From Methylocystis sp. L43 (GTDB lineage: Bacteria > Pseudomonadota > Alphaproteobacteria > Rhizobiales > Beijerinckiaceae), in NCBI RefSeq assembly GCF_015709525.1, contig NZ_JADNRA010000028.1, positions 62,001-126,000 of the forward strand: DNA of 64,000 nucleotides, in the 5' to 3' direction. The notes below the pieces were generated by a model. It was not told the DNA's origin, did not search any database, and saw only the letters and a list, made by a program, of their open reading frames with translations. The translations under genes were made by a program, and so were the position numbers. Positions 54,961 through 63,693 of the stretch are shown here, piece by piece. Each line of letters begins with the position of its first letter. The stretch's first letter is position 1.

Positions 54961-55730
54961 CCGCCAGCCTCGTCGCGACGAAACTCGGCGCGCCAATGGC
55001 GAGGGAGATGACCGCTCGGTGGAATGTCTTCCAGAGAAACAAGCCGCAGGCCGTCGACAGCGAACGCCTCGATGTCCTTCCGCGCGAGCGGCCATGGCGG
55101 GCCGCTAATCTCCTCATCTTCGTCACGGGCGCGCGAGATGACGAGCAGCGTTCCGCCCGGCGCGACAAAAGCGGCGAGCGCCCGCGCGGCGTCGGGCAGA
55201 AGCGCCTCCGGCAGCGCCTGCAGCGTATAGAGTTCGTGCACCAGATCGAAGGCGCCGCGCCATTCCGATGGCGCATCGAAAAGATCGGCGACGTGATAGT
55301 CGACGCTGCTCCGAGGAAAGCGCTCGCGCGCCCATTGCACGGCGCGCTCCACGAGATCGAAGGCGACGACCTGCGCGCCGGCGCGCGCCAGCGCTTCGGC
55401 GTTGTCGCCCAATCCGCAGCCGACGTCGAGCGCGCGAAGGCCAGTAAGCGAGCGGGCAGCCAGCCAGTCTTCAAGCAGCGGGCGCGGCTCAAGATGCGCC
55501 CAGGGCACGCCGGCCGGATCGTCCTCGGCGAGAGCGTAGACCGCCTCGAACCATTCCCGGCGCATGGGATCGGCCTCGATCCCGCCGGGACGCTTATGCG
55601 GATCAACGGCGTCGAGCCTTTCGCGCGCCTTGGCGCGGCGCTCGGCGAAATCTTCGCTAAGAGCGCGCTGCGAAAAAGTGGAATCCGGTTTTTCGACTGG
55701 AGCGCGCTCTAAGCCTTTGGAATCGATCAC
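54957..55730 (-). CDS. Class I SAM-dependent methyltransferase
   Basis: 257 aa from GTG 55730; the frame is open to 55805, but that would overlap holC by 34 bp. SAM-binding motif I is ALDVGCGLGDNAEALARAG and motif II lies near VVAFDLVERAV; the later DLVHELYTLQAL follows the Rossmann pattern. The substrate is unknown. Position at the head of the potGHI run and the 4-bp overlap with potG suggest joint expression, though not necessarily joint function. Confidence 0.78.
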   Translation of the reverse strand: MIDSKGLERAPVEKPDSTFSQRALSEDFAERRAKARERLDAVDPHKRPGGIEADPMRREWFEAVYALAEDDPAGVPWAHLEPRPLLEDWLAARSLTGLRALDVGCGLGDNAEALARAGAQVVAFDLVERAVQWARERFPRSSVDYHVADLFDAPSEWRGAFDLVHELYTLQALPEALLPDAARALAAFVAPGGTLLVISRARDEDEEISGPPWPLARKDIEAFAVDGLRLVSLEDIPPSGHLPRHWRAEFRRDEAGG

Positions 55731-55771
55731 CTGATCCGCATCTTGGCGATCTCGCCCCGATGCGGCGTGAT

Positions 55772-56251
55772 CTACGCTTTCGGTTCGCGCGCCTTCTCTA
55801 CCCATCCGCCGCTCTCGCTCTGCTGGTGATAGACGAGGCTATAGCCCAGATCGCGCAGTTCTTTCCATTGCGCGCGCGCGTCGGCAAGTTCGGCGTCGTC
55901 GCGTCCATCAAAAACCAGCGCGGCGCGTTCGCGCGGCGCGCCAGAGCCGGCGAGCGCCGGGGCGATGCGCGCGCCCTCGATGAAAAACCGCACCTCGGCG
56001 TCATTGGGGTTGTCGTTCTCGCAGGTGAGATAGATCGGCTGCGCCTCCGGCGCGCCGTCGGCCTTCGTCCCGTGCGGGAGAAAGCTCTCCGGACGGTACG
56101 ACCAGAGATCGGCGTCGAGCTGCTGGAGGCGCGTTTCGCTCATCGCCTGCACGATGGCGCGCCAGCCGCGCGCGCGGGAACGCTCGAGGAGCGTCGGCAG
56201 CGTCTGCTCCACGGTGGCGCGCGTGAGATGATAGAAGGCGATCTCGGGCAT
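55772..56251 (-). CDS. holC: DNA polymerase III subunit chi
   Basis: Clamp-loader accessory protein that links the replisome to SSB. 159 aa. Typical HolC marks: AFYHLTRATVEQTLPTLLERS, the DADLWSYRPESFLPHG block and a Cys/Asp-rich CENDNPN turn. In many proteobacteria holC follows pepA directly; here 1.7 kb with three other genes lie between them. Confidence 0.88.
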   Translation of the reverse strand: MPEIAFYHLTRATVEQTLPTLLERSRARGWRAIVQAMSETRLQQLDADLWSYRPESFLPHGTKADGAPEAQPIYLTCENDNPNDAEVRFFIEGARIAPALAGSGAPRERAALVFDGRDDAELADARAQWKELRDLGYSLVYHQQSESGGWVEKAREPKA

Positions 56252-56418
56252 GTCGGGCGGCTTTCGCTCCCGGCTATGTCGGAACTCTCCGCCTCGTGCA
56301 AGTTCGACGGGCGACAGCCTCGTCCAGGGCGGTCGCAGGTTTCCTTAGCGCCGGAGCCGATCGCCGCGCCGGACTGGCGGACTCGCCCGACCATCGCTTG
56401 GCCTGCGCAGCGAAAACC

Positions 56419-56730
56419 TTAAGTCTCGCCCGGGGTCCAGGAAGGCGGATCGCTGGCCGGAAACGATTCAAGGCCGGCCTGGTAGACGTCGTCTTTCGGC
56501 GCCTCCCAAACCCCGCTGATGGTCAGGGCGTTTTTGACTTTGAGGGGCGAAGCGGCCGTTGAAGCGGCGTATTCCGCCTCCATCCATTCAGCCGACGAGG
56601 CGACGGAGCCTTTCAGCACGACGTCTCCCTCGACGATCTCGACTAAGATCGACTTGGCGTCCGCCAGAGGGCTTTTGTCGAGAGCGTCGCGGACGGCGTC
56701 GCGAAGCCCTGCTGTGTCCATACCGGTCAT
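56419..56730 (-). CDS. BON-domain protein
   Basis: 103 aa. The BON (OsmY-type) domain covers most of it: LRDAVRDALDKSPLADAKSI, EIVEGDVVLKGSVAS and AEYAASTAASPLKVKNALTI. No signal peptide is seen, unlike OsmY. ATG 56730 or 56721 may be the start. A strong hairpin just upstream on the strand separates it from the DUF4383 gene. Confidence 0.8.
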   Translation of the reverse strand: MTGMDTAGLRDAVRDALDKSPLADAKSILVEIVEGDVVLKGSVASSAEWMEAEYAASTAASPLKVKNALTISGVWEAPKDDVYQAGLESFPASDPPSWTPGET

Positions 56731-56746
56731 TGCAGCCTCGGCCCAA

Positions 56747-56774
56747 AGCGCCGCAGCCCCAAGGCTGCGGCGCT
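56747..56774 (-). terminator. Twelve-bp perfect hairpin between DUF4383 and BON genes
   Basis: AGCGCCGCAGCC / GGCTGCGGCGCT around a CCAA loop lies 14 bp behind the DUF4383 stop. On the minus strand it is followed by only TTT, on the plus strand by GCGCTTTT. It probably ends or attenuates transcription of the DUF4383 gene. Confidence 0.65.
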
Positions 56775-56788
56775 GCGCTTTTCAGCTC

Positions 56789-57184
56789 CTACATATGGGC
56801 AGTGGTGACCGATCGTTCCATGGGCTTCATGAAGCCGATCGCGAGCAGGACGACGGCCAGGACGGCATGCAGCCAGTGGTCGGCGTGGTTCATGGCGATC
56901 AGCCCGCCAAGTTCAGCGACGTTCGGCGCGATGAAGCCCAGGATGGCGAGCGCCGTGTAGACGATGGCCAGCGTGCGAATCATGAGGACCGGAACGCCGA
57001 AATAGGGGCTGAGCAGCAAAAGCGCTCCGGTGATGAGATGCACGAAGTTATGGGCTGCATTCACGTGGAAGTAGCCGCCGTCAGAGACGATCGGATTGGG
57101 GACGAACCCCAGCAGGCCGACCGCCACGAAAACGACGCCGAGGATTGTCGCGATGAAATCCGCGTTCCATCGAGATTCGATCAT
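56789..57184 (-). CDS. DUF4383-family membrane protein
   Basis: 131 aa with four membrane segments (first FIATILGVVFVAVGLLGF). The DUF4383 marks are NAAHNFVHLITGALLL and NHADHWLHAVLAVVLL, with conserved histidines at the membrane face. Function unknown; such genes are often stress-related. The ribosome site is AAAGGA. Confidence 0.82.
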   Translation of the reverse strand: MIESRWNADFIATILGVVFVAVGLLGFVPNPIVSDGGYFHVNAAHNFVHLITGALLLLSPYFGVPVLMIRTLAIVYTALAILGFIAPNVAELGGLIAMNHADHWLHAVLAVVLLAIGFMKPMERSVTTAHM

Positions 57185-57513
57185 GATGCGTTCCTTTCAG
57201 TCCAGGACCAACTGAACTGACCATCAGATTGGGCGGCGCCAAAGCATTTCCATTAAATTTGCGCAATATACTAAGCTGCAAAGCTATAGTGAGAGCGTAA
57301 AGCTATAGTGAGCTTAGGAATGTTAGTCGTTTTATTAATACCGGGCTTGACGGCGCAAGCGAAGCGGTTAGCCTGCTAGAAGGTATTGCAGCGAAAAAGA
57401 ACGCTACGTCCGTTTCAGGCCTTTGGGGGGCGTCCGCCTCCGCACGGCGAGACGAGGTCCTAGTTTGCGGAACCGAAGCGGGGCTTGGTCAAGCGCAATG
57501 TGAGCTGAAACGG
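57185..57513. other. Gene-poor stretch before the DUF3592 gene, with a 19-bp-period direct repeat
   Basis: AAAGCTATAGTGAG occurs at 57280-57293 and again at 57299-57312, a 19-bp period, in an AT-rich zone that could hold promoters for both neighbours. From 57302 to 57513 a frame runs in phase with the DUF3592 gene without a standard start codon; it reads SRFINTGLDGASEAVSLL and so on, and I see no family in it. Confidence 0.5.
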
Positions 57514-57879
57514 ATGCAAATTGAAGGCCCACACCACGTCCTTATTCTACCGGGCTTCGTTATCGTTCTTTTTAGCGGGCTAAACCTGCGACGATATTTC
57601 GCGTGGCGGCGATCGGAGGCGACAGTCGTCGACGTCAAGCCGACAATTGGCGAATTCATTGGGGACAGGGTGAAAGTGGAATATGATTTTGATCAGCTGC
57701 ACTATGTCAGCAATGTCGGATTTGGCTTTTGCCAAAACAGCAGAGACGTCAAGGTAAATGATAAAGTAGAAATATTGATTAACCCAATAAACGCCAACGA
57801 TTGCATGCTCTATGATCTACAAGCCAGCCTCTTATCGCTGTTTATAGGGACTGTTATCATTATAGTCTCACGAGTGTAA
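57514..57879 (+). CDS. DUF3592-like small membrane protein
   Basis: 121 aa with two membrane segments, residues 8-25 (VLILPGFVIVLFSGLNL) and the C-terminus (LSLFIGTVIIIVSRV), around an extracytoplasmic beta domain (VKVEYDFDQLHYVSNVGF.. VNDKVEILINPINAND) as in DUF3592 proteins. Base composition is clearly AT-richer than the window average. No good ribosome site precedes the ATG, so the start, and possibly the whole gene, needs care. Confidence 0.6.
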   Translation: MQIEGPHHVLILPGFVIVLFSGLNLRRYFAWRRSEATVVDVKPTIGEFIGDRVKVEYDFDQLHYVSNVGFGFCQNSRDVKVNDKVEILINPINANDCMLYDLQASLLSLFIGTVIIIVSRV

Positions 57880-57904
57880 TTAAGCTTCGTTTGGCGTGGC
57901 CGCT

Positions 57905-57929
57905 GGAGACGGCGACGATCGCCGTCTCC
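57905..57929. terminator. Eleven-bp perfect hairpin between DUF3592 gene and pepA
   Basis: GGAGACGGCGA-CGA-TCGCCGTCTCC lies between two convergent stop codons (57879 and 57968). It likely serves as a bidirectional terminator or 3' end stabiliser; there is no long T run. Confidence 0.7.
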
Positions 57930-57967
57930 TCTGCATGCATAACCAGCCCAGATAGCGAGCCCGGCCG

Positions 57968-59518
57968 CTACCCCTCATAATAATCCCGCACCAGCCGGTC
58001 GAGCAGCCGCACGCCCCAGCCGGCGCCCCAGCTCTGGTTGGTGTCGCTCATCGGCGAGCCCATCCCCGTGCCGGCGATATCGAGATGCGCCCAGGGCGTC
58101 TTGCCGACGAAACGCTGTATGAAATGCGCGGCGGTGATCGAGCCGGCGTGCCGGCCGCCGGTGTTCTTCATATCGGCGAATTTCGAGTCGATCAGCTTGT
58201 CATAGGCGGGACCCATCGGCATGCGCCACAGCTTCTCGCCGATATGGTTCCCGGATTTGGTCAGGCGTTCGGCGAGTTCGTCGCTATTGGTGAATAGCCC
58301 GCAATATTCCTGGCCCAGGGCGACGAGAATGGCGCCGGTGAGCGTCGCCAGATCAATGACCGCTGCGGGCTGATGCTTCTCTATAACGTATGTCAGCGCG
58401 TCGGCGAGGACGAGCCGGCCTTCGGCGTCGGTGTTCACGATCTCGATCGTCTGACCAGACATGGATTTGACGATGTCGCCCGGCCGCTGCGCCTTGCCGT
58501 CCGGCATGTTCTCGACGAGGCCGAGCACGCCGACGACATTGGCCTTCGCCTTGCGGGCGGCGATCGCGTACATGGCCCCGGTCACGGCGGCGGCGCCGGC
58601 CATATCGCCCTTCATGTCCTCCATCGAGGCGGCGGGCTTGATCGAAATGCCGCCGGAGTCGAAAACGACGCCCTTGCCGACGAAGGCGATCGGCGCCGCG
58701 CCCTGGGCGCCGCCGCTCCAGCGCAGCACGACAAGCCGGGCGCCCGCCTCGGACCCCTGCGCGACGCCGAGCAGCGCCCGCATCCCGAGTTCGGACATCG
58801 CCTTCTCGTCGAGGACCTCGACCTCGACGCCGAGCTTCATTAGCTCCGACGCGCGGCGGGCGAATTCGGGCGGAGTCAGCACATTCGCCGGCTCATTGAC
58901 GAGCGTCCTTGCGAGCATGACGGCTTCCGCCAAATGGCCGCCATCCGACATCGCGGCGCTATGGCCGTCCGGATCGGCCAGGGCGACGACGACCTCCATC
59001 GGCCCGTCGCGATCCGCCTCATCCTTCTTCTTTGTCTTGTAATGATCGAACTTATAGGCGCGCAGCCAGCCGCCGAGCGCGAATTGGCCGACCGAGTCGT
59101 GAGCGGCGGAAACCCCTTCCGGCAGGTCGAACAGCACGACCGCCCGCGCGCCGGCGCCTATTTTCGCCGCGGTTTGTCCGCCAAGCGCCACGAAGTCCTC
59201 GAAGGGCTTGGCGGCTTCGCCGCCCTCTGTCTCCTCCGCGGCGCCGAGGCCGATCAGAATCACCCGGCTCGCGGGCGCGCCGGGCGCCGCCAGAATCTCG
59301 AGCGACGTTCCCGATTTGCCCTTGAATTTCGCCGCCGCGGCGGCGCGCGAAAGATGCGCGGCCGCATCCTTGAGCACGCTCGCGGCGCGCTCGCCCATGG
59401 CGAGATCGCGGCCGACAAAAGCGACGAGCGTGCGCGGATGCGCGGCCTCCTCGGGCTGGCGCAGCAGCGCTTCAGCGGCGTCGAAGGGCTGGAGTTCATA
59501 TTTGGCGTTGACGAGCAT
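57968..59518 (-). CDS. pepA: Leucyl aminopeptidase PepA
   Basis: M17 di-metal aminopeptidase, 516 aa, full length with the N-terminal regulatory domain. The signature [14 protein letters not shown] and the metal region [25 protein letters not shown] are intact, including Lys and Asp ligands. Divergent to lptG as in other alphaproteobacteria. Second M17 enzyme of the window. Confidence 0.95.
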   Translation of the reverse strand: MLVNAKYELQPFDAAEALLRQPEEAAHPRTLVAFVGRDLAMGERAASVLKDAAAHLSRAAAAAKFKGKSGTSLEILAAPGAPASRVILIGLGAAEETEGGEAAKPFEDFVALGGQTAAKIGAGARAVVLFDLPEGVSAAHDSVGQFALGGWLRAYKFDHYKTKKKDEADRDGPMEVVVALADPDGHSAAMSDGGHLAEAVMLARTLVNEPANVLTPPEFARRASELMKLGVEVEVLDEKAMSELGMRALLGVAQGSEAGARLVVLRWSGGAQGAAPIAFVGKGVVFDSGGISIKPAASMEDMKGDMAGAAAVTGAMYAIAARKAKANVVGVLGLVENMPDGKAQRPGDIVKSMSGQTIEIVNTDAEGRLVLADALTYVIEKHQPAAVIDLATLTGAILVALGQEYCGLFTNSDELAERLTKSGNHIGEKLWRMPMGPAYDKLIDSKFADMKNTGGRHAGSITAAHFIQRFVGKTPWAHLDIAGTGMGSPMSDTNQSWGAGWGVRLLDRLVRDYYEG

Positions 59519-59842
59519 CAGGGCCTCTTGCCTCCTCCGCCGAAGCGGAAGCCGTTCCGGCGCGAATGCGTCGGGATTTTGAGAAAGTTAGCGCCGGCGG
59601 CGCGCCAGGCGCGCGATTTGACGGGATCGGCCCGTACTATCTTCCCGCGGGCGGCGGCGGTCAATCACGGCTCTGGTCATTTTTTGAACTATTCCAGATT
59701 CGCATCCCGCCGCGGAATCGCCGCGATCTTTACGCAGAAATCCGACGTGGCGCAAAAGCAACGCTCGCGAATTGAATATGTTGGAGCGGCTCAGAGGAGC
59801 CGCGCAGCGCTTGCGCGGAAAGATGCGAGCGTCTAGCGATCG
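59519..59842. other. Intergenic region between pepA and lptG
   Basis: About 0.39 kb in total up to the lptG start. In relatives lptF usually begins here, but no remnant of it can be read. The right part holds the CtrA box (listed separately) and an AAAGGAGGA ribosome site just before lptG. Confidence 0.6.
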
Positions 59843-59858
59843 TTAACAGGGCTTTAAC
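59843..59858. promoter_or_regulatory. Perfect CtrA-type binding box upstream of lptG
   Basis: TTAACAGGGCTTTAAC fits the full CtrA consensus TTAA-N7-TTAAC, with the exact 7-base spacing. It lies 52 bp before the lptG ATG. CtrA is the master cell-cycle regulator of alphaproteobacteria, so LPS export may be cell-cycle or CtrA controlled here; that link is inference. Confidence 0.65.
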
Positions 59859-59909
59859 TGCTCCCGCCTGGGGCGGCGCGCCGAAACACAAAGGAGGACA
59901 GCCGCAGCC

Positions 59910-60995
59910 ATGATCGGGGCGACGATCACGCGCTATTTTGCGCTGCGGTTTATGCGCACCATTCTGGCGATCTTTTTTACGATTTTCTGTCTGATGTTCG
60001 TCGTGGTTTTCGTCGAGATGCTGCGGCGCGCCAGCGACAATCCGCAGGCCGGCGCGGCGACCGTCGCGCTGATGACGGCGATGCGGGTTCCGGCGGCCGC
60101 CGAAATGATCCTGCCTTTCGCCGTTCTCTTCGGATCGATGGCGACCTTCGTCGACCTCACCAGGAAGCTTGAATTGATCGTCGCCCGCGCCGCCGGCATG
60201 TCGGTTTGGCAGTTCATTGCGCCGCCGGCGCTCACCGCCCTGCTTATTGGGGTTGTGTCCGTGGCGATTTACAACCCGCTCTCGGCTTCCATGAAGCAGC
60301 GCTCCGAACAAATGGAATGGGATCTTTTCGGCGTGCCAGGCAGTTTGCGCATCGACCACGGCGTCTGGCTGCGCCAGCACGGCGTCGACGGGCTCGCGAT
60401 CATGCACGCCCTTAACTCTTCGAATGGCGGCTCGGAGCTGGCCGAGGTCAGCGTCAACATTTACGCGGCGCGGGGCGGTTTCCTGGAGCGGGTCGAAGCG
60501 CGTCGCGCGCGGCTCGAGCCCGGGGTCTGGGTGCTCGAAAACGCGCAGGTCAGCCTGCCTGGAGAGCCGGCGCGCAGCGTCGGCTCCTACATGCTCGCCA
60601 CCGACCTGACGCCCGAGCAGGTGGCCGCGGCGACGACGCCGCCGCAAGGCACGCCGTTCTGGTCGCTGCCGGAAATGACGGCGCGCACCGCCGAAGCGGG
60701 TCTCGACGCGACCGGCTACCGGCTGCAGTTTCAGTCGCTTCTCGCGCGGCCGCTGCTGCTCGTCGCGATGGTCCTCGTCGCCGCTTCCTTTTCATTAAGA
60801 TTCTTTCGATTTGGCGGGGTCGCAAAAACCCTTTCGGGTGGCGTGGCCGCAGGCTTCATGCTTTACATCGTTACTAAAGTCCTCTCGGATCTCGGCGGCG
60901 CAGGCATGATCAGCCCTGTAGTGGCCGCATGGTCGCCTGCGCTGGTCGGGAGCATGTTGGGCACGGTCATTTTGCTCTATTCGGAGGACGGCTGA
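59910..60995 (+). CDS. lptG: LPS export ABC transporter permease LptG
   Basis: Inner-membrane permease that lifts lipopolysaccharide into the Lpt bridge. 361 aa, six membrane segments around a periplasmic jellyroll domain (residues about 130-260). LptG-type marks are the N-terminus TRYFALRFMRTILAIFF, FWSLPEMT before segment 4 and SGGVAAGFMLYIVTKVLSDLG near the end. The partner lptF, normally directly upstream, is missing. The stop overlaps the lptD ATG by one base (TGATG). The ribosome site is AAAGGAGGA. Confidence 0.92.
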   Translation: MIGATITRYFALRFMRTILAIFFTIFCLMFVVVFVEMLRRASDNPQAGAATVALMTAMRVPAAAEMILPFAVLFGSMATFVDLTRKLELIVARAAGMSVWQFIAPPALTALLIGVVSVAIYNPLSASMKQRSEQMEWDLFGVPGSLRIDHGVWLRQHGVDGLAIMHALNSSNGGSELAEVSVNIYAARGGFLERVEARRARLEPGVWVLENAQVSLPGEPARSVGSYMLATDLTPEQVAAATTPPQGTPFWSLPEMTARTAEAGLDATGYRLQFQSLLARPLLLVAMVLVAASFSLRFFRFGGVAKTLSGGVAAGFMLYIVTKVLSDLGGAGMISPVVAAWSPALVGSMLGTVILLYSEDG

Positions 60996-63577
60996 TGGCG
61001 CTCACCAGCTCCTCCCGGCGCCTATCCATTCTTGCGGGCGCGCTCGCGCTCGTCGAGGCGGCTTTCGCCACGCACTCCGCCGCTGCGGCGCCGCCGGCTG
61101 CGGGCGCCGACGCGCGCATGGTCGTCGAGGCCAAGGAGCTCGTCTACGACGAGAAAAAGAACACCGTCACGGCGCGCGGGGCCGTCCAGATCTATTACAA
61201 GGGCCGGCTGCTCGAAGCCGACCGCGTCATCTATGACCGGAACACGTCGCGCGTGTTCGCCGAAGGCCACGCCACGCTGACCGAGACCGACGGCTCCATC
61301 GCCAGGGCCGAGCGTTTCGATTTCACCGACGATTTCAAGAACGGGTTCATCGACAGCCTGCAGGTCGACACCGTCAACAATACGCATTTCACCTCGCCGC
61401 GCGCCGAGCGGGCCGGCGAGACGACAACCTTCGAAATGGGCACCTATACCGCCTGCGAGGCCTGTCGAAACGATCCCGCAAAGCCGCGCACATGGTCGAT
61501 TCACGCCAAACGGATCATTCACGACAACGTCGAGAAGATGGTCTATTACGAGGATGCGTCCTTCGAACTTCTTGGCGTGCCCGTCGCCTATGTGCCGTTC
61601 TGGTCGTCGGCAGATCCGTCGGTGAAGCGCAAGTCCGGTTTTCTGTCGCCGGTTTTCATCTATCGCCAGCAGCTCGGCGCCGGCGTGGGCGTGCCTTACT
61701 TCTGGGCGATTGCGCCGGATTACGACCTAACCGTAACGCCGATCTATTTTTCCCGGCAGGGCCCGTTCGTCACGGCCGAATTCCGTCAGCGCTTTGAGAA
61801 TGGCGGCTATACGATCCGCGGTCAGGGCACGCACGTAGGAGACACGGGCGCCTTCGCGCAAGCCCCGCTCGGCGCAGGCAACAAGCAGTGGCGCGGCGCC
61901 ATCCAGTCTTTCGGCGAATTCTGGCTGAATGACCGTTGGCGCGCTGGCTGGGACATTACGGCGCTGTCCGACCGCTACTTCCTGCAGGATTATCAGCAAT
62001 ACAACTATCTCCTGCAGAACTATTTCTTCCGCGAAGCGTCATCGACGATTTATCTGACCGGCCAAGGACCGCGCAGCTATTTCGACATGCGCGGATATTA
62101 TTTCCAGCTGCTGTCGCCCAATGACGTGCAGGCGCAGCAGCCGGTCGTCCATCCGGTGATCGACTATAACCGCGTCTTCGACATTGATCCTGCGGCGACG
62201 GCAGGCGTTGGCGGACAGGTTGAACTCGACGCCAATGTGACGAGCACTTCCGCCAATGTCGCGAACTTCGAGTCCATACAGCCGCGAACGCTCGACCGCA
62301 TCTATAGCCTGTACAACGTTTGCCAGATTTACGGGCGGGCGCCCGACCCGGCGCAGAGCGGCTGTCTGTTGCGCGGCGTCGGCGGCGATTACCAGCACGC
62401 GACGGTCAGCGGCGCCTGGAAGCGCAAAATCATCGATCCGGTCGGCGGCGTGTGGACCCCGTTCGCTTTCGCGCGTTTCGTGGGAAGCTATCTCGATTAC
62501 GACCGGCAAGGCTTGTTCCCGATCTATAACCAGAGTCTGTCGCCGATCCCCAACGCCGCGCAGGGGCAATTCTTCAACGGCGCGGACAATCGCTTCCGCG
62601 GTCAAGCGTTGCCAGGCTTCGGCGCCGAATGGCGCTATCCGATCCTCGCCAGGAGCTTTTTCGGCGACATCGTCTTCGAACCGATCGCGCAAGTCATCGC
62701 CCGTCCGAACGAGACGTCGATTCCATCGCTGGTGAACATCGACGCGCAAAGTCTCGTTTTCGACGATTCAACGCTGTTCGAGTGGAGCAAGTTCTCCGGC
62801 TACGACCGGTTCGAGACCGGCACGCGCCTCAACTATGGCGGCCAGGCGACCTTGTCGCTGTCCAACGGGGGCTTCATCAACGCGATGATCGGCCAGTCGC
62901 GCCAGGTCGCCGGCGCCAACTCCTATGCGCAGGCGGACGCGGCGAACGTCGGCCTCGATTCCGGCCTCAACTCGCGCGCGTCGGACATCGTCGGGCGCTT
63001 CGCCTTTGCGCCGTCGTCCCTCCTCAGCCTCGTCGCCAAGGGCCGCTTCGATAAGGGCAACTTGCGCGCGCGCCGGCTCGACGTATTCGCGACAATGAAT
63101 CTGGATCCGATCTCGCTCCAGCTCCAATACGCAAATTACGCCTCACAGCCGGCGATCGGCTTTGACGTGCGTCGTCAGGGACTCTCCGCAACCGGTAAAT
63201 ACGACATCACCAAAAACTATTTCCTGATGGGCACCGTCACCTTCGATATGAGCCGCTACCTCTATAACTCGCTCACCAATCCAACGACCACCTACTACGG
63301 AACGACGCTTACGGGCTCAAATCTCACCGGCACGGCGCCCCTATTCTCGGTCGCAACGCTCGGCGGCGGCATCGGTTATCAGGACGAATGCACGACGCTC
63401 TCGATCAATTATTCGCAGATTTATCAGCCGCAGTCCTACACGGGCCTGCCGGCGCGCAACCAGACGGTAATGGTCACGCTCCAGCTGCGCACCCTGGGCG
63501 AAGCGAAGTTCAATTACGGCGTCGGTTCGGTGCTGGTGAACGATGGCGTGGGGACCGCCGCCGCCCTGCCCCGCTGA
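60995..63577 (+). CDS. lptD: LPS-assembly protein LptD
   Basis: Outer-membrane beta-barrel that inserts lipopolysaccharide. 860 aa from ATG 60995. A signal peptide (LSILAGALALVEAAFATHSAAAA) leads to the N-terminal jellyroll (LVYDEKKNTVTARGAVQIYYKGRLLEADRVIYD is cut at its start by DARMVVEAKE), then the OstA-type plug and a large barrel. The cysteine pair ACEACRN (near residues 153-156) and further C-terminal Cys could give the LptD disulfide pattern. Coupled to lptG. Confidence 0.93.
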   Translation: MALTSSSRRLSILAGALALVEAAFATHSAAAAPPAAGADARMVVEAKELVYDEKKNTVTARGAVQIYYKGRLLEADRVIYDRNTSRVFAEGHATLTETDGSIARAERFDFTDDFKNGFIDSLQVDTVNNTHFTSPRAERAGETTTFEMGTYTACEACRNDPAKPRTWSIHAKRIIHDNVEKMVYYEDASFELLGVPVAYVPFWSSADPSVKRKSGFLSPVFIYRQQLGAGVGVPYFWAIAPDYDLTVTPIYFSRQGPFVTAEFRQRFENGGYTIRGQGTHVGDTGAFAQAPLGAGNKQWRGAIQSFGEFWLNDRWRAGWDITALSDRYFLQDYQQYNYLLQNYFFREASSTIYLTGQGPRSYFDMRGYYFQLLSPNDVQAQQPVVHPVIDYNRVFDIDPAATAGVGGQVELDANVTSTSANVANFESIQPRTLDRIYSLYNVCQIYGRAPDPAQSGCLLRGVGGDYQHATVSGAWKRKIIDPVGGVWTPFAFARFVGSYLDYDRQGLFPIYNQSLSPIPNAAQGQFFNGADNRFRGQALPGFGAEWRYPILARSFFGDIVFEPIAQVIARPNETSIPSLVNIDAQSLVFDDSTLFEWSKFSGYDRFETGTRLNYGGQATLSLSNGGFINAMIGQSRQVAGANSYAQADAANVGLDSGLNSRASDIVGRFAFAPSSLLSLVAKGRFDKGNLRARRLDVFATMNLDPISLQLQYANYASQPAIGFDVRRQGLSATGKYDITKNYFLMGTVTFDMSRYLYNSLTNPTTTYYGTTLTGSNLTGTAPLFSVATLGGGIGYQDECTTLSINYSQIYQPQSYTGLPARNQTVMVTLQLRTLGEAKFNYGVGSVLVNDGVGTAAALPR

Positions 63578-63693
63578 GCTGTTCTAGATAACTGTTCTAT
63601 CTCGGTCGGGAGGACGCCCGCCGCCCCCTGTGCTAGAAGCGCGGCGACGAAGGGGCTTCGACACGGATGCGCTGTCGCGCAAAGGAGAATGCA

